Origin: a bacterium | GTDB taxonomy: Bacteria > Planctomycetota > Planctomycetia > Pirellulales > Pirellulaceae | Length of the DNA: 64,000 nt | Direction: 5' to 3' | Assembly (NCBI GenBank): GCA_030430075.1 | Contig: JAUIGN010000032.1 | Location: 26,106 to 90,105 of the forward strand | Part shown: positions 53,361-62,685 of the stretch, one piece after another | Layout of the letters: each line of letters begins with the position of its first letter | Position numbering within the stretch: the first letter of the stretch is position 1 | The notes under the pieces: generated by a model | Seen by the model: only the letters and a program-made list of their open reading frames with translations | Databases searched by the model: none | What the model was told of the DNA's origin: nothing | Program-made: the position numbers and the translations under genes

Positions 53361-53545
53361 AGCCCGGATCATTCATGAACGAACGACCGTTCGTTGCAAG
53401 TTACCGTTCGTTGCAAGTTGTTGTGTCACAATCGTTGGTGGTGAACGAACCCCAAGCGCCGCGCAGATCAGCCGGAACGCGTTGGCGTCCGGTTTGCCCA
53501 GCCGTCAAGCATACCGGGGCCAACGGCTGATGAATCAGCCGGGCT
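53361..53545 (-). repeat. interspersed intergenic repeat, copy 7
   Basis: Reverse orientation: begins AGCCCGGATCATTCATGAAC and ends GATGAATCAGCCGGGCT, giving inverted ends of about 16 bp. A 16-bp duplication (CGTTCGTTGCAAGTTA) sits near the left end. The rest of the 392-bp gap carries no gene. Confidence 0.85.
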
Positions 53546-53582
53546 CGCCAGCGAAACGTATCCCTACGCGTCAGGTCGTGCC

Positions 53583-54923
53583 ATGTCGTTGTTCGAACAA
53601 GCCGAACGAGCCAGCCTCCGCAACGCACAACCGCTGGCAGCCCGGATGCGCCCGGTCCGGCTGAGCGAGTTTGTTGGACAGCAGCACTTTCTGGGAGAAG
53701 GCAAGCTCCTCCGCCGCCTGGTGCAGGCCGATCGGCTCGGTTCGGTCCTCTTTTACGGTCCGCCCGGTACCGGCAAGACGACCTTGGCCCGACTCCTGGC
53801 GACCGAGAGCTTGAGCCGCTTCCGCCAACTGAACGCGGTCACCAGCGGCGTCAAGGACGTTCGCGAGTTGCTGGAAGAGGCACGCGACGAAGTGGCGACC
53901 GGTGGTCGCAAGACCGTCCTGTTCATCGATGAGATCCACCGGTTCAACAAGACGCAACAAGACGCCTTGCTGCCAGACGTCGAGGATGGCATCGTGACGC
54001 TGATCGGCGCGACCACCGCCAACCCATTCTTCGCCGTCAACAGCGCCTTGGTCAGCCGCAGCCAGGTATTTCAGTTTGAACCACTGACCATCGACGAGAT
54101 TAGCAGCCTTTTGTCGCGGGCGTTGAAGGACCAGGACCGAGGACTGGGACAGTACGACGTTAACATCTCGGCGGAGGCACTCGAGTATCTGGCACGCGTC
54201 TCCGACGGTGATGCGCGCCGCGCCCTGGCTGCTCTGGAAATCGGCGTGCTCTCCTCCCAAGATCGCCCGGTTCAATTTGACTTGGCGCTGGCCGCCGAAT
54301 CGGTTCAGCGAAAGTCGATTGAATACGACGGGACGGGCGATGCCCACTACGATGCCGCCAGCGCCCTGATTAAGAGCATTCGAGGCAGCGACCCGGATGC
54401 CGGCCTCTACTGGCTGGCGCGGATGCTTGAAGGTGGTGAGGACGTTCGCTTCTTGTGCCGGCGGCTCGTGATCCTAGCCAGCGAAGACATCGGCAATGCC
54501 GACCCGCAGGCCTTGTCGCTGGCAGTGGCGGCAATGCAGGCATGCGAGTTCGTGGGGCTGCCGGAGTGCCAGTTGACGCTGTCCCAGGCGGTGACCTACT
54601 TGGCGTGTGCACCGAAGTCGAACGCGGCGACGGTCGCGATCGGAGAAGCTCGGCAAGACATCCGTGAAGGGCGACTGCTGCCGGTTCCAGTGCATTTGCG
54701 GGACAGCCATTATCAGGGCGCTCGTCAACTGGGCCACGGCAAGGGTTACGAATACTCGCACGACGCCGACGGGGGCGTCGCTGCGCAGGACTACCTGGGG
54801 GTGGATCGTTGCTATTACCGCCCCGTGGACCGCGGTTTTGAGCGAGAGTTGGCGGAACGGCTGGACCAGATTCGTGCCAGGTTGAAAGCCGCCAAGACGG
54901 AACCGGCCGACGGTTCGAAGTAA
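53583..54923 (+). CDS. rarA: replication-associated recombination protein A (MgsA/RarA family AAA ATPase)
   Basis: The 446-residue protein has RPVRLSEFVGQQHFLG, Walker A GPPGTGKTT at 59-67, Walker B VLFIDEIHRFNKTQQDALLP, sensor 1 LIGATTANP and a C-terminal oligomerisation region (GSDPDAGLYWLARMLEGGEDVRFLCRRLVILASEDIGNADP). This is the RarA/MgsA/WRNIP1 family of ATPases acting at stalled replication forks. It starts 38 bp after an intergenic repeat element. Confidence 0.94.
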   Translation: MSLFEQAERASLRNAQPLAARMRPVRLSEFVGQQHFLGEGKLLRRLVQADRLGSVLFYGPPGTGKTTLARLLATESLSRFRQLNAVTSGVKDVRELLEEARDEVATGGRKTVLFIDEIHRFNKTQQDALLPDVEDGIVTLIGATTANPFFAVNSALVSRSQVFQFEPLTIDEISSLLSRALKDQDRGLGQYDVNISAEALEYLARVSDGDARRALAALEIGVLSSQDRPVQFDLALAAESVQRKSIEYDGTGDAHYDAASALIKSIRGSDPDAGLYWLARMLEGGEDVRFLCRRLVILASEDIGNADPQALSLAVAAMQACEFVGLPECQLTLSQAVTYLACAPKSNAATVAIGEARQDIREGRLLPVPVHLRDSHYQGARQLGHGKGYEYSHDADGGVAAQDYLGVDRCYYRPVDRGFERELAERLDQIRARLKAAKTEPADGSK

Positions 54924-55173
54924 GCTCGCCGCGTGTCCTCGACGCCGCCTGATTACTGGATTGGTTTGCGGATAGGACCAACGCGGTTCGTTGTGAGTCC
55001 TGATCTGTCGACCAGCAAGATTGAGCCGGATCTCGGCACGATCCCAGGCTGGCTGTGGCCCTGCCACGTTGGCGCCGCTTGGCCGCAAATTCGTCTAGGC
55101 CCGGTCCGGTCCTTTGTCTATGATCCGCCGCCTGGAAAATCTGTCTGTCGACGCAGTCGTCAAGGAGGACGAT

Positions 55174-56673
55174 GTGGATACGCTAAAGACCGCAATCGTA
55201 GTGATCTTGTTGTTGGCCGTTCTGTATGGCGTCTACGTAACGCTTAACCAGCCGGAACAAGAGATTCCCGAGGACATCGCCTGGGCACAGCAACAAGCGA
55301 CGGCACCCTTGAATGTCGACTTCGGTCCGGCAGTAGAGGATGGCACGGGCGTTTCGGTCACGGTGGCTGACACAGCGCCATGGAGTTCTGATGCGGCTCC
55401 TGATGCCGCGGCGGCAACCTCCGCCGCCACGTCTGACGGCGGCGCCCTGGCGCTGGCGACGACACCAGCCTCGTTGCCTGCAAGCGGCCCGCCCGCGGGC
55501 GCCCCGTCGCCAAGCAGCGTACCCCCCGGCGACCTGCCGCCAAGCGGACTGCCTGCGGCGGCGAGCGACCATGGTACCGCGGCGATTACGCCCGGCTCGG
55601 TGGCGGCTCCCGAACTGATCACGCCGGAGTCGGCTTCGCCGGCGGACGCCGAATCCGGAGGTGCGTATGCCCTCCAGACCCCATCGCAGGCGATGCCCGC
55701 AGGGAGCTCTCCCGAGTCGGCTCAGGGCTCCGACTCCGACCTCTCCAGTCAGTTTGTGCCGAGTTCGCCAGCCGACCCGGTGGCGAACGGGGGCAACGTG
55801 GCGGCCGCCGGCCGTGGTTCGATCTACGCGCCCGAGAACTCCGGCCCGCCCACCACCAACTATGGCGAAACGGCCGAACCGGGCCCGGGCACGGTTCCGT
55901 CCAGTGCCGATGCACCGGTGGCAGCGTCATTTGAATCGAAGGCAGCCGCGCCGGCCAACCAGCCAGCGGCCGACTACACGAATGTCGACTCCATCATCCA
56001 GGCAGCCCGCGGCCAGATCGATCAAGGCCAATACTACGAAGCACTCCTCAAACTGTCATTCACCTACAACGCGCCCGGCATGTCCGCGGAAGACAACGCA
56101 AAGCTTCGCCGCTGGCTCGATCCGTTGGCGGCGAAAGTGATCTATTCACAGGAGCATTTGATCGGCGCACCCTACCAACTGCAGGCCAACGAGACGTTGC
56201 AGACGGTGGCGGCCAAACACAATGTGCCCTGGCAGTTGCTGGCGAACATCAACGGGATCCGCGATCCGGCCGGAGCGGCGCCAGGCACAACGATCAAGGT
56301 GGTTCCCGGTCCCTTCCATGCCGAAATCGACTCCGCCAACAGCACGCTAACGCTGTTTGCCGGACGACTCTACGCGGGCCAGTTTGCCGTGACCGTCAAT
56401 CCTGCCAACGCCCCGCGACCCGGCGAGTACCAGGTGAATGACAAGCAACCGGGCCATACGTTCTACGCCGGCAACGCCCAGACACTCGCCCCCCAAGATC
56501 CGCAGAATCCGTTCGGCGGTGTCTGGATCGACCTGGGGAACGACATTGCCATTCATAGTACCGCCAGCGCGCCGGGCCAAACCGAGCGGCATGGGTGCAT
56601 CAGCATGGCGGCGAAGGATGCCAATGACCTCTACGGTATCCTCTCGGTGGGATCCAACGTCATTGTCCGTTGA
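55174..56673 (+). CDS. membrane-anchored LysM L,D-transpeptidase
   Basis: The GTG at 55174 has AAGGAGG six bases upstream, better than an ATG further upstream. The 499-residue protein starts with one helix (TLKTAIVVILLLAVLYGVYV), then about 230 residues of Pro/Ser/Ala-rich linker, a LysM domain (YQLQANETLQTVAAKHNVPWQLLANINGI) and a YkuD catalytic domain. AIHSTASAPGQTERHGCISM gives the active-site His and Cys475. It should form 3-3 cross-links or attach proteins to peptidoglycan. Planctomycetes contain peptidoglycan in modest amounts, so an L,D-transpeptidase is of interest. Confidence 0.88.
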   Translation: MDTLKTAIVVILLLAVLYGVYVTLNQPEQEIPEDIAWAQQQATAPLNVDFGPAVEDGTGVSVTVADTAPWSSDAAPDAAAATSAATSDGGALALATTPASLPASGPPAGAPSPSSVPPGDLPPSGLPAAASDHGTAAITPGSVAAPELITPESASPADAESGGAYALQTPSQAMPAGSSPESAQGSDSDLSSQFVPSSPADPVANGGNVAAAGRGSIYAPENSGPPTTNYGETAEPGPGTVPSSADAPVAASFESKAAAPANQPAADYTNVDSIIQAARGQIDQGQYYEALLKLSFTYNAPGMSAEDNAKLRRWLDPLAAKVIYSQEHLIGAPYQLQANETLQTVAAKHNVPWQLLANINGIRDPAGAAPGTTIKVVPGPFHAEIDSANSTLTLFAGRLYAGQFAVTVNPANAPRPGEYQVNDKQPGHTFYAGNAQTLAPQDPQNPFGGVWIDLGNDIAIHSTASAPGQTERHGCISMAAKDANDLYGILSVGSNVIVR

Positions 56674-56853
56674 GTTCGACCGGGGTTCTTCCCAGCGCCC
56701 ACATTCGGCGGCGCCACATTCAGCGGTGCTCACTGTCGCCCGGTGCCCACACCTGGTTGCGCAGACGTGGAGGGACGCTTCCCTCCTGGTGCAGCTCCGG
56801 CGCGGCTTTGGTCGGATCGAACCGGCACCATGTTCGATTCGGCCTGGAAACGT

Positions 56854-56859
56854 TATGAT
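56854..56859 (+). promoter_or_regulatory. possible prfB -10 box
   Basis: TATGAT at 56854 with TTCGAT at 56833 and a 15-base spacer lies 34 bases before the prfB start. Weak but well placed. Confidence 0.35.
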
Positions 56860-56892
56860 TCTGAAAACGAATCATTCCCCGAGGGTTGCAGC

Positions 56893-57991
56893 ATGGATCC
56901 GGATTTGACGAGCCGAGCAGAATTGATTCAAGAGCGGATTGTGCAGTTGCGGGACAGTCTTTGACTACGCCGGCAAGCAGAAGACTGTCGCCGGCATCGA
57001 GGCAAAAATGGCCTCGCCCGACTTCTGGGATAACCAGGAGGCCGCCCAACAATCGGTTGGCGAACTCAAAGCGCTGAAAACGCTGCTGACTCCCCTCGAG
57101 GAAGCAGTCCAGTCCACCGAGGACCTGTCCGGCCTGCTGGAGATGGCAGCCGAAGACGAAAGTTTTGCGGCGGAAGTCGCCGGCGAAATCGGGCGGCTGG
57201 AGAAGGTGCTCGAGGAACTCGAGCTGACCGCCATGCTGGATGGTCCCAACGACGCGGCCGGGGCCCTGATCAGCATCTACGCGAGGGACGGCGGCACGGA
57301 CGCCAACGACTGGGCGGAGATGATGCTCAGGATGTACATGCAATGGGCGCAGAAGCATGGCTATTCGTGCACGCTCCTAGATCGCCAAGACGATGACGTG
57401 GCGGGCATTCAGAATGCCTCGATCGCCATTCGCGGCCCCATGGCCTACGGATACTTGAAAGGAGAAACCGGGCTGCATCGGCTCGTCCGCATCAGCCCGT
57501 TCAATGCGGACGGGAAACGGCAGACGAGCTTTGCCGCCGTCGATGTCTCGCCCGAAATATCCGACGACGTCGACATCGAGATCGACAAGAACGACGTTCG
57601 TGAGGATACCTTTCGGGCCAGTGGTGCCGGCGGGCAGCACGTCAACAAAACGAGCAGCGCGGTCCGCCTGACGCATCTGCCGACCAACACGGTCGCCCAA
57701 TGCCAGAGTGAACGAAGCCAGCACAAGAACCGGGCCACGGCATGGAAGATGTTGCGCGCTCGGCTGGCCCGGGCCGAAGAGGAAAAACGAGAAGCCGAAG
57801 ACGCCGAGAAATACAAGAACAAGGCCCGCGTCGGGTTCGGTTCGCAGATCCGCAACTACTTCTTGCACCCGGACCAACGCGTCAAGGACGCTCGCACGGG
57901 ACATGTGATCGGCAGCTTCAATAGTGTCATGGATGGCAACATCCAAGAGTTCCTGGACGCTTTTCTGCGCTGGCGAATGGGGCAGAACTAG
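56893..57991 (+). CDS. prfB: peptide chain release factor 2, with programmed +1 frameshift
   Basis: The gene starts at ATG 56893 and reads 23 codons to CTT (56959-56961) followed by an in-frame TGA (56962-56964). Skipping one base (56962) continues as GAC TAC GCC and gives a full release factor of about 365 residues, the length of E. coli RF2. The CTTTGAC site is the classical prfB frameshift, with only GGGA as a weak Shine-Dalgarno-like element before it. SPF (the RF2 stop-recognition tripeptide) occurs in LVRISPFNADG, and GGQ in SGAGGQHVNKTSSAVRLTHLPT. The protein recognises UAA and UGA, and the frameshift autoregulates its amount. Confidence 0.96.
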
Positions 57992-58164
57992 GGGCAATCC
58001 TGTTCAATTCGAATCCGGTGATCGCATCCCCGACGTGGCGACTGACAGAGCGTGCACGATTCCATCCGGCAACCGCGATGTTCACGCGAGCATGATTGGA
58101 AAACAACGTCGCATGTGCTCCGGTCGCACGGGATTGGGGGAAGGAAATTGGGGAAGGGCGGAAT

Positions 58165-58290
58165 GTCATGCGAAGCATGACCTACGGAAGCGTGGAATCG
58201 GGAAGCGTGGGATCGGGAAGCGTGGAATCGGGAAGCGTGGAATCCGGTGGTGTGGAATCGGGCAGCGTGGAATCCGGTGGTGTGGAATCT
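58165..58290. repeat. palindrome and 15-bp tandem repeat array
   Basis: GTCATGC-GAA-GCATGAC (58165-58181), then seven units of the 15-bp repeat GGAAGCGTGGAATCG and variants at 58186-58290. The array lies in the 353-bp gap after prfB. The plus-strand frame across it would give repeated GSVES units; I treat it as non-coding. Confidence 0.9.
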
Positions 58291-58344
58291 CGTCATGCAG
58301 GTTATTACCGAGCCCCAAGGCCATGATCGCAGCACGGTATCGCG

Positions 58345-58923
58345 ATGAATGAACGGGGCGAGTCGGTCGAACTGTTCCTGCCGGACGGAACGAGTGGCGC
58401 GCCCGCGGCCCTGCGGGCGGAGTTTTCCTGGTGCGGCGATCGCTTCGGCCATCGCCTGACGTGGGTCGAGGCGGGTCGGGAAAGGACGTTGCTCGAATCG
58501 ATCGAGGGGCGTTCCGAAGACCGCTGGCCCCCCAGCCCGGCACTGCAACAGTTGAGTTTCCATGGGTCGGGCACAGATCGTGTCGCACTGCTTGTCGGGA
58601 TGGCCGGCAAGAGCCACTATTCGTTGAGCGTGGAACCGTGCCCCGCGGAGCGTGGGATTGTCTTCGATGTCGCTTGCCGGTTGAACGAACCGGCGGAGTT
58701 GTTGGTCAGCAGCTATCTTGCCGCCGGATTCGAATCGCCCGCGCCGGGGACGGCCGTCCGTGCGTTCGGTTCGACCCGTTGTACCGTCACGCTCGACTCA
58801 TCCCTCCCGCCATCGTCCCAGTCGCTTAACCTGAAGCAGCAACAGCTCAGCATTGGCCCCTTGGCGGGCCGATCATCCGGACGTGAAACGGCGCGCTGGA
58901 AGTACCGCCTGACGATCGCCTGA
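58345..58923 (+). CDS. protein of unknown function
   Basis: The 192-residue product starts at ATG 58345 (MNERGESVELFLPDG). It has no signal peptide and a mixed alpha/beta composition with a distinctive AEFSWCGDRFGHRLTWVE stretch. No known motif was found. It is convergent with the response regulator/phosphatase gene, 30 bp apart. Confidence 0.55.
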   Translation: MNERGESVELFLPDGTSGAPAALRAEFSWCGDRFGHRLTWVEAGRERTLLESIEGRSEDRWPPSPALQQLSFHGSGTDRVALLVGMAGKSHYSLSVEPCPAERGIVFDVACRLNEPAELLVSSYLAAGFESPAPGTAVRAFGSTRCTVTLDSSLPPSSQSLNLKQQQLSIGPLAGRSSGRETARWKYRLTIA

Positions 58924-58953
58924 GGAAGTCGATCTCAATGATCCGGGCAGTTG

Positions 58954-60582
58954 CTAGGACGGCCGTCCAAGTTGAGGTGGCAGATCGACCGTCTCAGGCA
59001 CCGTCGACGAAGATGACGTTCGCGACTCGCCGGTGGGCACCGATTCAACGGTCTGTTGACCGGCGTTCAGCGCATCCGTCTTGGCGGATTCCGCCTTGAT
59101 GATAATCGCCGTCACGTCGTCTTCCAGCGCGTTTGTTCCGACAAAGTTGCAGGCGGCAGCATAGAGTCGGCGAACGATCTCGGCGGCCGGCTGATCGCGC
59201 GCCTGGCGCATGACGTCCATCGCTCGGTCCGTTCCGAAGAAATCGGCGTGCCCGCGGCGAGCTTCGAACACACCGTCGCTGGCCATCAAGAGAATATCCC
59301 CTTCATGCATACGGATCGGCTTGGAAAGTGGGAACACTTCGTTATCCAGAACGCCGATGGGCACACTCTTGCTCTCTAAGACTTGCGATTCGCCGTCGCG
59401 GCGCACGAGGAACGCCGGGTGACCGGCACTCGAGTACTCAATTGTCCGTGCCCGGCTGTCGAGGCTGGCACAGAAGACGCTCGCAAAGGGGTTGGCGCGA
59501 GCGTCGCCCGCCAGCAACCGGTTGCCCAGGGCCAGCATCTCGTGCACCTGATGGCCGAGTACGGCGGCCGTGCGCAGGTAGGACCGAATCGTCGCCGCCA
59601 TGATCGCCGGTCCGAACCCATGGCCGGAGACGTCGGCGAGCACGATCGCCAGGCAACCGGTGCGCAAAGGAACGTAGTCAAAAAAGTCACCACTACAACG
59701 CTCGGCCGGATAACAACTTCCCGCGATGTCAAAGCCGGGGACTTGGGGCGCCGCCGTGGGCAGGAGGTGTTCCTGGACCGAGTGCGCCGCTTCAATATCG
59801 CGCCGCAGCTTGCGGACATCGGTGACATCCAGGGCCACACCGATCACACCGGCACTTTCCGAGGGCTCATGATTCAATGGCTGCACATGAGCGTGATACC
59901 AGCGGCTCCGCCAATTGAGATCCGACGAGCTCGACACCCCCTTGAGGGCATCCCGATGCAAAGTCACCAGCGGATGCTCGGATGCGCCCTCGGGCGGCGG
60001 AAACAACCGGCCCAATTCGGCGTCCACAAACTGCGAGGCATCCACGTTCAAGGTCCCGAGTTCCCGCCCCCGCAACGACGTGATCCGAAGCCGCTCGTCA
60101 GTCGTCCAAAGCATGGCGGGCAGTTGTTCCGCCATCATCCGCAACTGCCGCTCGCTGGCCTTCAATTCGGCCGTCAGCCGGTGACGGGTCATTGCGTAGC
60201 GAAGCGTACGCACCAACAACTCGCTGTTGAACTCGTCCTTGACAATGTAGTCCTGGGCACCCACCGCCAACGCAGAAACCGCCACGGAATCATTTTGGTT
60301 TCCGGACAGGATAACGATCGGAATCCCGTTTGCCGCGGCGACCAGGCGATGGAACGTGTCAACCCCGTTAGAATCCGGCAGCGAGAGGTCGCTGAGAATG
60401 ACATCAAAGTCGTTTTCGGACAGCAGAGAAAGGGCCTCGGCCAGGCGAATTGCCAGTTGGACCTCGAATGAACCACTGGTCGATTCGGCAAACGCGAGCT
60501 TCACCAGGATTGCGTCGTCCTTATCATCCTCGATCAGCAGCACGCGCGTCTTGGCAGGTTTCGCGGCGGCATCCGACATCAT
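58954..60582 (-). CDS. response regulator with PAS-like and SpoIIE/PP2C phosphatase domains
   Basis: The 542-residue protein has a receiver domain at residues 12-125 with DD at 19-20, phospho-acceptor Asp65 in ILSDLSLPD and Lys115 in DYIVKDE. A PAS-like sensory region covers about 145-265, and a PP2C-type phosphatase of the SpoIIE/RsbU group covers about 285-510 (AERCSGDFFDYVPL, VLADVSGHGFGPAIMAA, GDILLMASDGVFEAR and EDDVTAIII). Such proteins control partner-switching regulators; no antisigma factor or antagonist gene is visible next to it. GGAAGG before the start supports ATG 60582 or 60579. Confidence 0.9.
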   Translation of the reverse strand: MMSDAAAKPAKTRVLLIEDDKDDAILVKLAFAESTSGSFEVQLAIRLAEALSLLSENDFDVILSDLSLPDSNGVDTFHRLVAAANGIPIVILSGNQNDSVAVSALAVGAQDYIVKDEFNSELLVRTLRYAMTRHRLTAELKASERQLRMMAEQLPAMLWTTDERLRITSLRGRELGTLNVDASQFVDAELGRLFPPPEGASEHPLVTLHRDALKGVSSSSDLNWRSRWYHAHVQPLNHEPSESAGVIGVALDVTDVRKLRRDIEAAHSVQEHLLPTAAPQVPGFDIAGSCYPAERCSGDFFDYVPLRTGCLAIVLADVSGHGFGPAIMAATIRSYLRTAAVLGHQVHEMLALGNRLLAGDARANPFASVFCASLDSRARTIEYSSAGHPAFLVRRDGESQVLESKSVPIGVLDNEVFPLSKPIRMHEGDILLMASDGVFEARRGHADFFGTDRAMDVMRQARDQPAAEIVRRLYAAACNFVGTNALEDDVTAIIIKAESAKTDALNAGQQTVESVPTGESRTSSSSTVPETVDLPPQLGRPS

Positions 60583-60896
60583 ATTTCAACCTTCCGGGAC
60601 TACTCATGCATACCCGGCCGAACTGGGGGAGTCAATACGCCCCCCCACATAGGCAGACTCGGGTACGCTATCAATGGTGATCCGTACTCGCAGCGGTCGG
60701 CCGTGACGTGTCATGCACAAAACTGGAAGGCACAAAGGGTCCCGAACATCACGGCCGCCGCCAGGTGGGGCGTGGCGCGTGTGCCGGAATCGTCCGGCCA
60801 ACCGCGTCGACCGGCTCACCCTGGAATCTGGTGGGAGCGGCGCAGGTCGAGTAGAATGAAGCGTCAGACGTTTGATCCACTTGCTGCCGAGCGGAA
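60583..60896. other. gap between divergent genes
   Basis: Nothing identifiable beyond a TGTCATGCAC fragment at about 60710 that faintly recalls the palindrome at 10294. A GCGGAA element lies just before the ATG at 60897. Confidence 0.4.
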
Positions 60897-61145
60897 ATGC
60901 CCGATTCTCCCCTTCCCCCTCCTCCAGCCGCCCCCCAGGGTTCCCGGTTCTCGACGGTTGCCGCGGTGATGATGATCCTGTTGGGCGCCGGTTTTCTCCT
61001 TCTCCTGCCCGGCCGCATTGGGGTTGCCATGGTGGTGGGCGGGCTGTTCTTCTCCGGCTTGTTTGGATTTCACTACCTGGTCTGGGGCCGGTGGCTCGGC
61101 AAGGTCCTGCGCGAGGCCGAGGAAGACGAGGAGGACGAATCGTAG
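60897..61145 (+). CDS. small membrane protein
   Basis: The 82-residue product has a Pro/Ser-rich start, two hydrophobic segments (FSTVAAVMMILLGAGFLLLLPG and VAMVVGGLFFSGLFGFHYLVWG) and an acidic C-terminus (EEDEEDES). No family known. It lies about 250 bp before the M20 peptidase gene. Confidence 0.55.
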   Translation: MPDSPLPPPPAAPQGSRFSTVAAVMMILLGAGFLLLLPGRIGVAMVVGGLFFSGLFGFHYLVWGRWLGKVLREAEEDEEDES

Positions 61146-61206
61146 CAAGCCTGGGCTACGGACCGATTGAAAGCTGACGCTCGTGCCCCGTGAATCCGAT
61201 CCCCTT

Positions 61207-61297
61207 GTCGCAGGCCCGAACATTTCACGAATGAACCACGATTCAGTGCAAGCCGCTGACTCGCAAACGATGGCAGCCAACCGCCGAAACGGTCGGG
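61207..61297 (-). repeat. possible degenerate intergenic repeat fragment
   Basis: ACGAATGAACCACGATTCAG and GCAAGCCGCTGACTCGCAAA resemble the interior of copy 4 in reverse, but no inverted ends are found. Weak. Confidence 0.35.
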
Positions 61298-61397
61298 TGC
61301 GCATGTTACACTTTTGGGGTTTCCCCCCTTTCTCCTTTTGCAGCCACCCCCGGTCGGCTGGCTTGTCAGGGCAGTAGTTTCCGGCCGGAGGGCCGCT

Positions 61398-62639
61398 ATG
61401 TCGAGTGATTGGCGTCGATTCCTGGACCGCGCGATATCGGAGAACGCCTCCGCCATGGTCTCCTTGCGCCGCCACCTGCATCGTCACCCGGAACTCTCCG
61501 GCGAGGAGCGGGAGACCAGCCTGCACTTGTACCAACTGCTGGGCGATGCCGGCTTTGACGTGCGAATGGGGCCGGAAGGGCGCGGGGTCATCGCCGACCT
61601 GCGGAGCGGCGAGCAGCGAACCACTGGTTGGCTCGCACTGCGTGCCGATCTTGACGCGCTTCGAATTCACGATCTGAAGACAGCATCCTACCGCAGCCAG
61701 TGTGAGGGAGTCATGCACGCTTGCGGGCATGACGGTCACACGGCCGTGGTATGGGGGGCGCTCAACGCGCTCCAACTGCTGAAGCAGGCAGGCCACCTGC
61801 CATGGGAGGTGAACGTCCGCGGCATTTTTCAACCCGCCGAAGAAACCTGCCAGGGCGCCCAGGAAATGATCCATGCCGGTACCCTGGAGGATGTCCGGTC
61901 TGTAATGGCGGTGCACGTTGACCCCACGCGTGACGTTGAACACATCGGTCTGCGAACGGGAGTCCTGACGGCCAGTTGCGATGAAATGACGATCCGCATT
62001 CGCGGCCGAGGTGGACATGCCGCCCGCCCGCACGAAGCGTCTGACCCGATCGCTGCCGCGGCACAACTGATTAACTCGCTGTACCTGAACATTCCTCGCG
62101 CCACCGATAGCCAGGATTCCGTGGTGATCACGATTGGGCAGATTCAGGCCGGAGAGAACGCCAACGTGATCCCCGAAGACGTCTTGTTGCGGGGCACCAT
62201 CCGGACCCTCGATCGGTCCATTCGGCAGCAGACGATGGAACACATTCGGCGAATGGCTCGCGGCCTCGGACAAACCACGGAGACAACCATTGAAGTCGAG
62301 TACGGTATTGGCAGCGGTTCCGTCATCAACGATCCGCAGCTCATCGAATTGGCCCGGATGGCGGCGGCCGAAGTGATCGGGACCGAGGGCATCGACGACA
62401 TTCCGCGAGCCAGTATGGGGAGCGAAGACTTCGCCTTCTATCTGGATCACGTTCCCGGTGCAATGCTACGATTGGGTTGCCGATCGGAGAAGACCGGCGG
62501 TTCCCCGTTACACACAGCCTACTTCGACCTGGACGAACGGGCCCTGCCGATCGGCGCCAACGTGTTAGCTCGCTCCCTGATCTTGCAAGCCGATCCCAAA
62601 CGCCTGGCCGGCAAGAGTGTGCTCAACTATCAAATTTGA
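61398..62639 (+). CDS. M20 family amidohydrolase (hippurate hydrolase-like)
   Basis: Starting at ATG 61398 gives 413 residues. The metal-binding motifs of M20D are present: MHACGHDGH with Cys109, His111, Asp112 and His114, and FQPAEET with Glu148 and Glu149. GRGGHAARPHEASDPI marks the lid domain. Related enzymes hydrolyse N-acyl amino acids, hippurate or indole-3-acetyl amino acids. No signal peptide is seen, so it is cytoplasmic. Confidence 0.9.
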   Translation: MSSDWRRFLDRAISENASAMVSLRRHLHRHPELSGEERETSLHLYQLLGDAGFDVRMGPEGRGVIADLRSGEQRTTGWLALRADLDALRIHDLKTASYRSQCEGVMHACGHDGHTAVVWGALNALQLLKQAGHLPWEVNVRGIFQPAEETCQGAQEMIHAGTLEDVRSVMAVHVDPTRDVEHIGLRTGVLTASCDEMTIRIRGRGGHAARPHEASDPIAAAAQLINSLYLNIPRATDSQDSVVITIGQIQAGENANVIPEDVLLRGTIRTLDRSIRQQTMEHIRRMARGLGQTTETTIEVEYGIGSGSVINDPQLIELARMAAAEVIGTEGIDDIPRASMGSEDFAFYLDHVPGAMLRLGCRSEKTGGSPLHTAYFDLDERALPIGANVLARSLILQADPKRLAGKSVLNYQI

Positions 62640-62685
62640 TGTCGATCCCCCTCCCCGACCTTCTTCGCAGACGAGCGGATCCAGC

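Noticed and set aside
58186..58290. Possible CRISPR-like array
   Set aside because: The units are directly adjacent with no spacers and are only 15 bp long.
58096..58326. Open frame giving GSVES repeats
   Set aside because: Produced by the 15-bp array; no ribosome site and no conserved ends.
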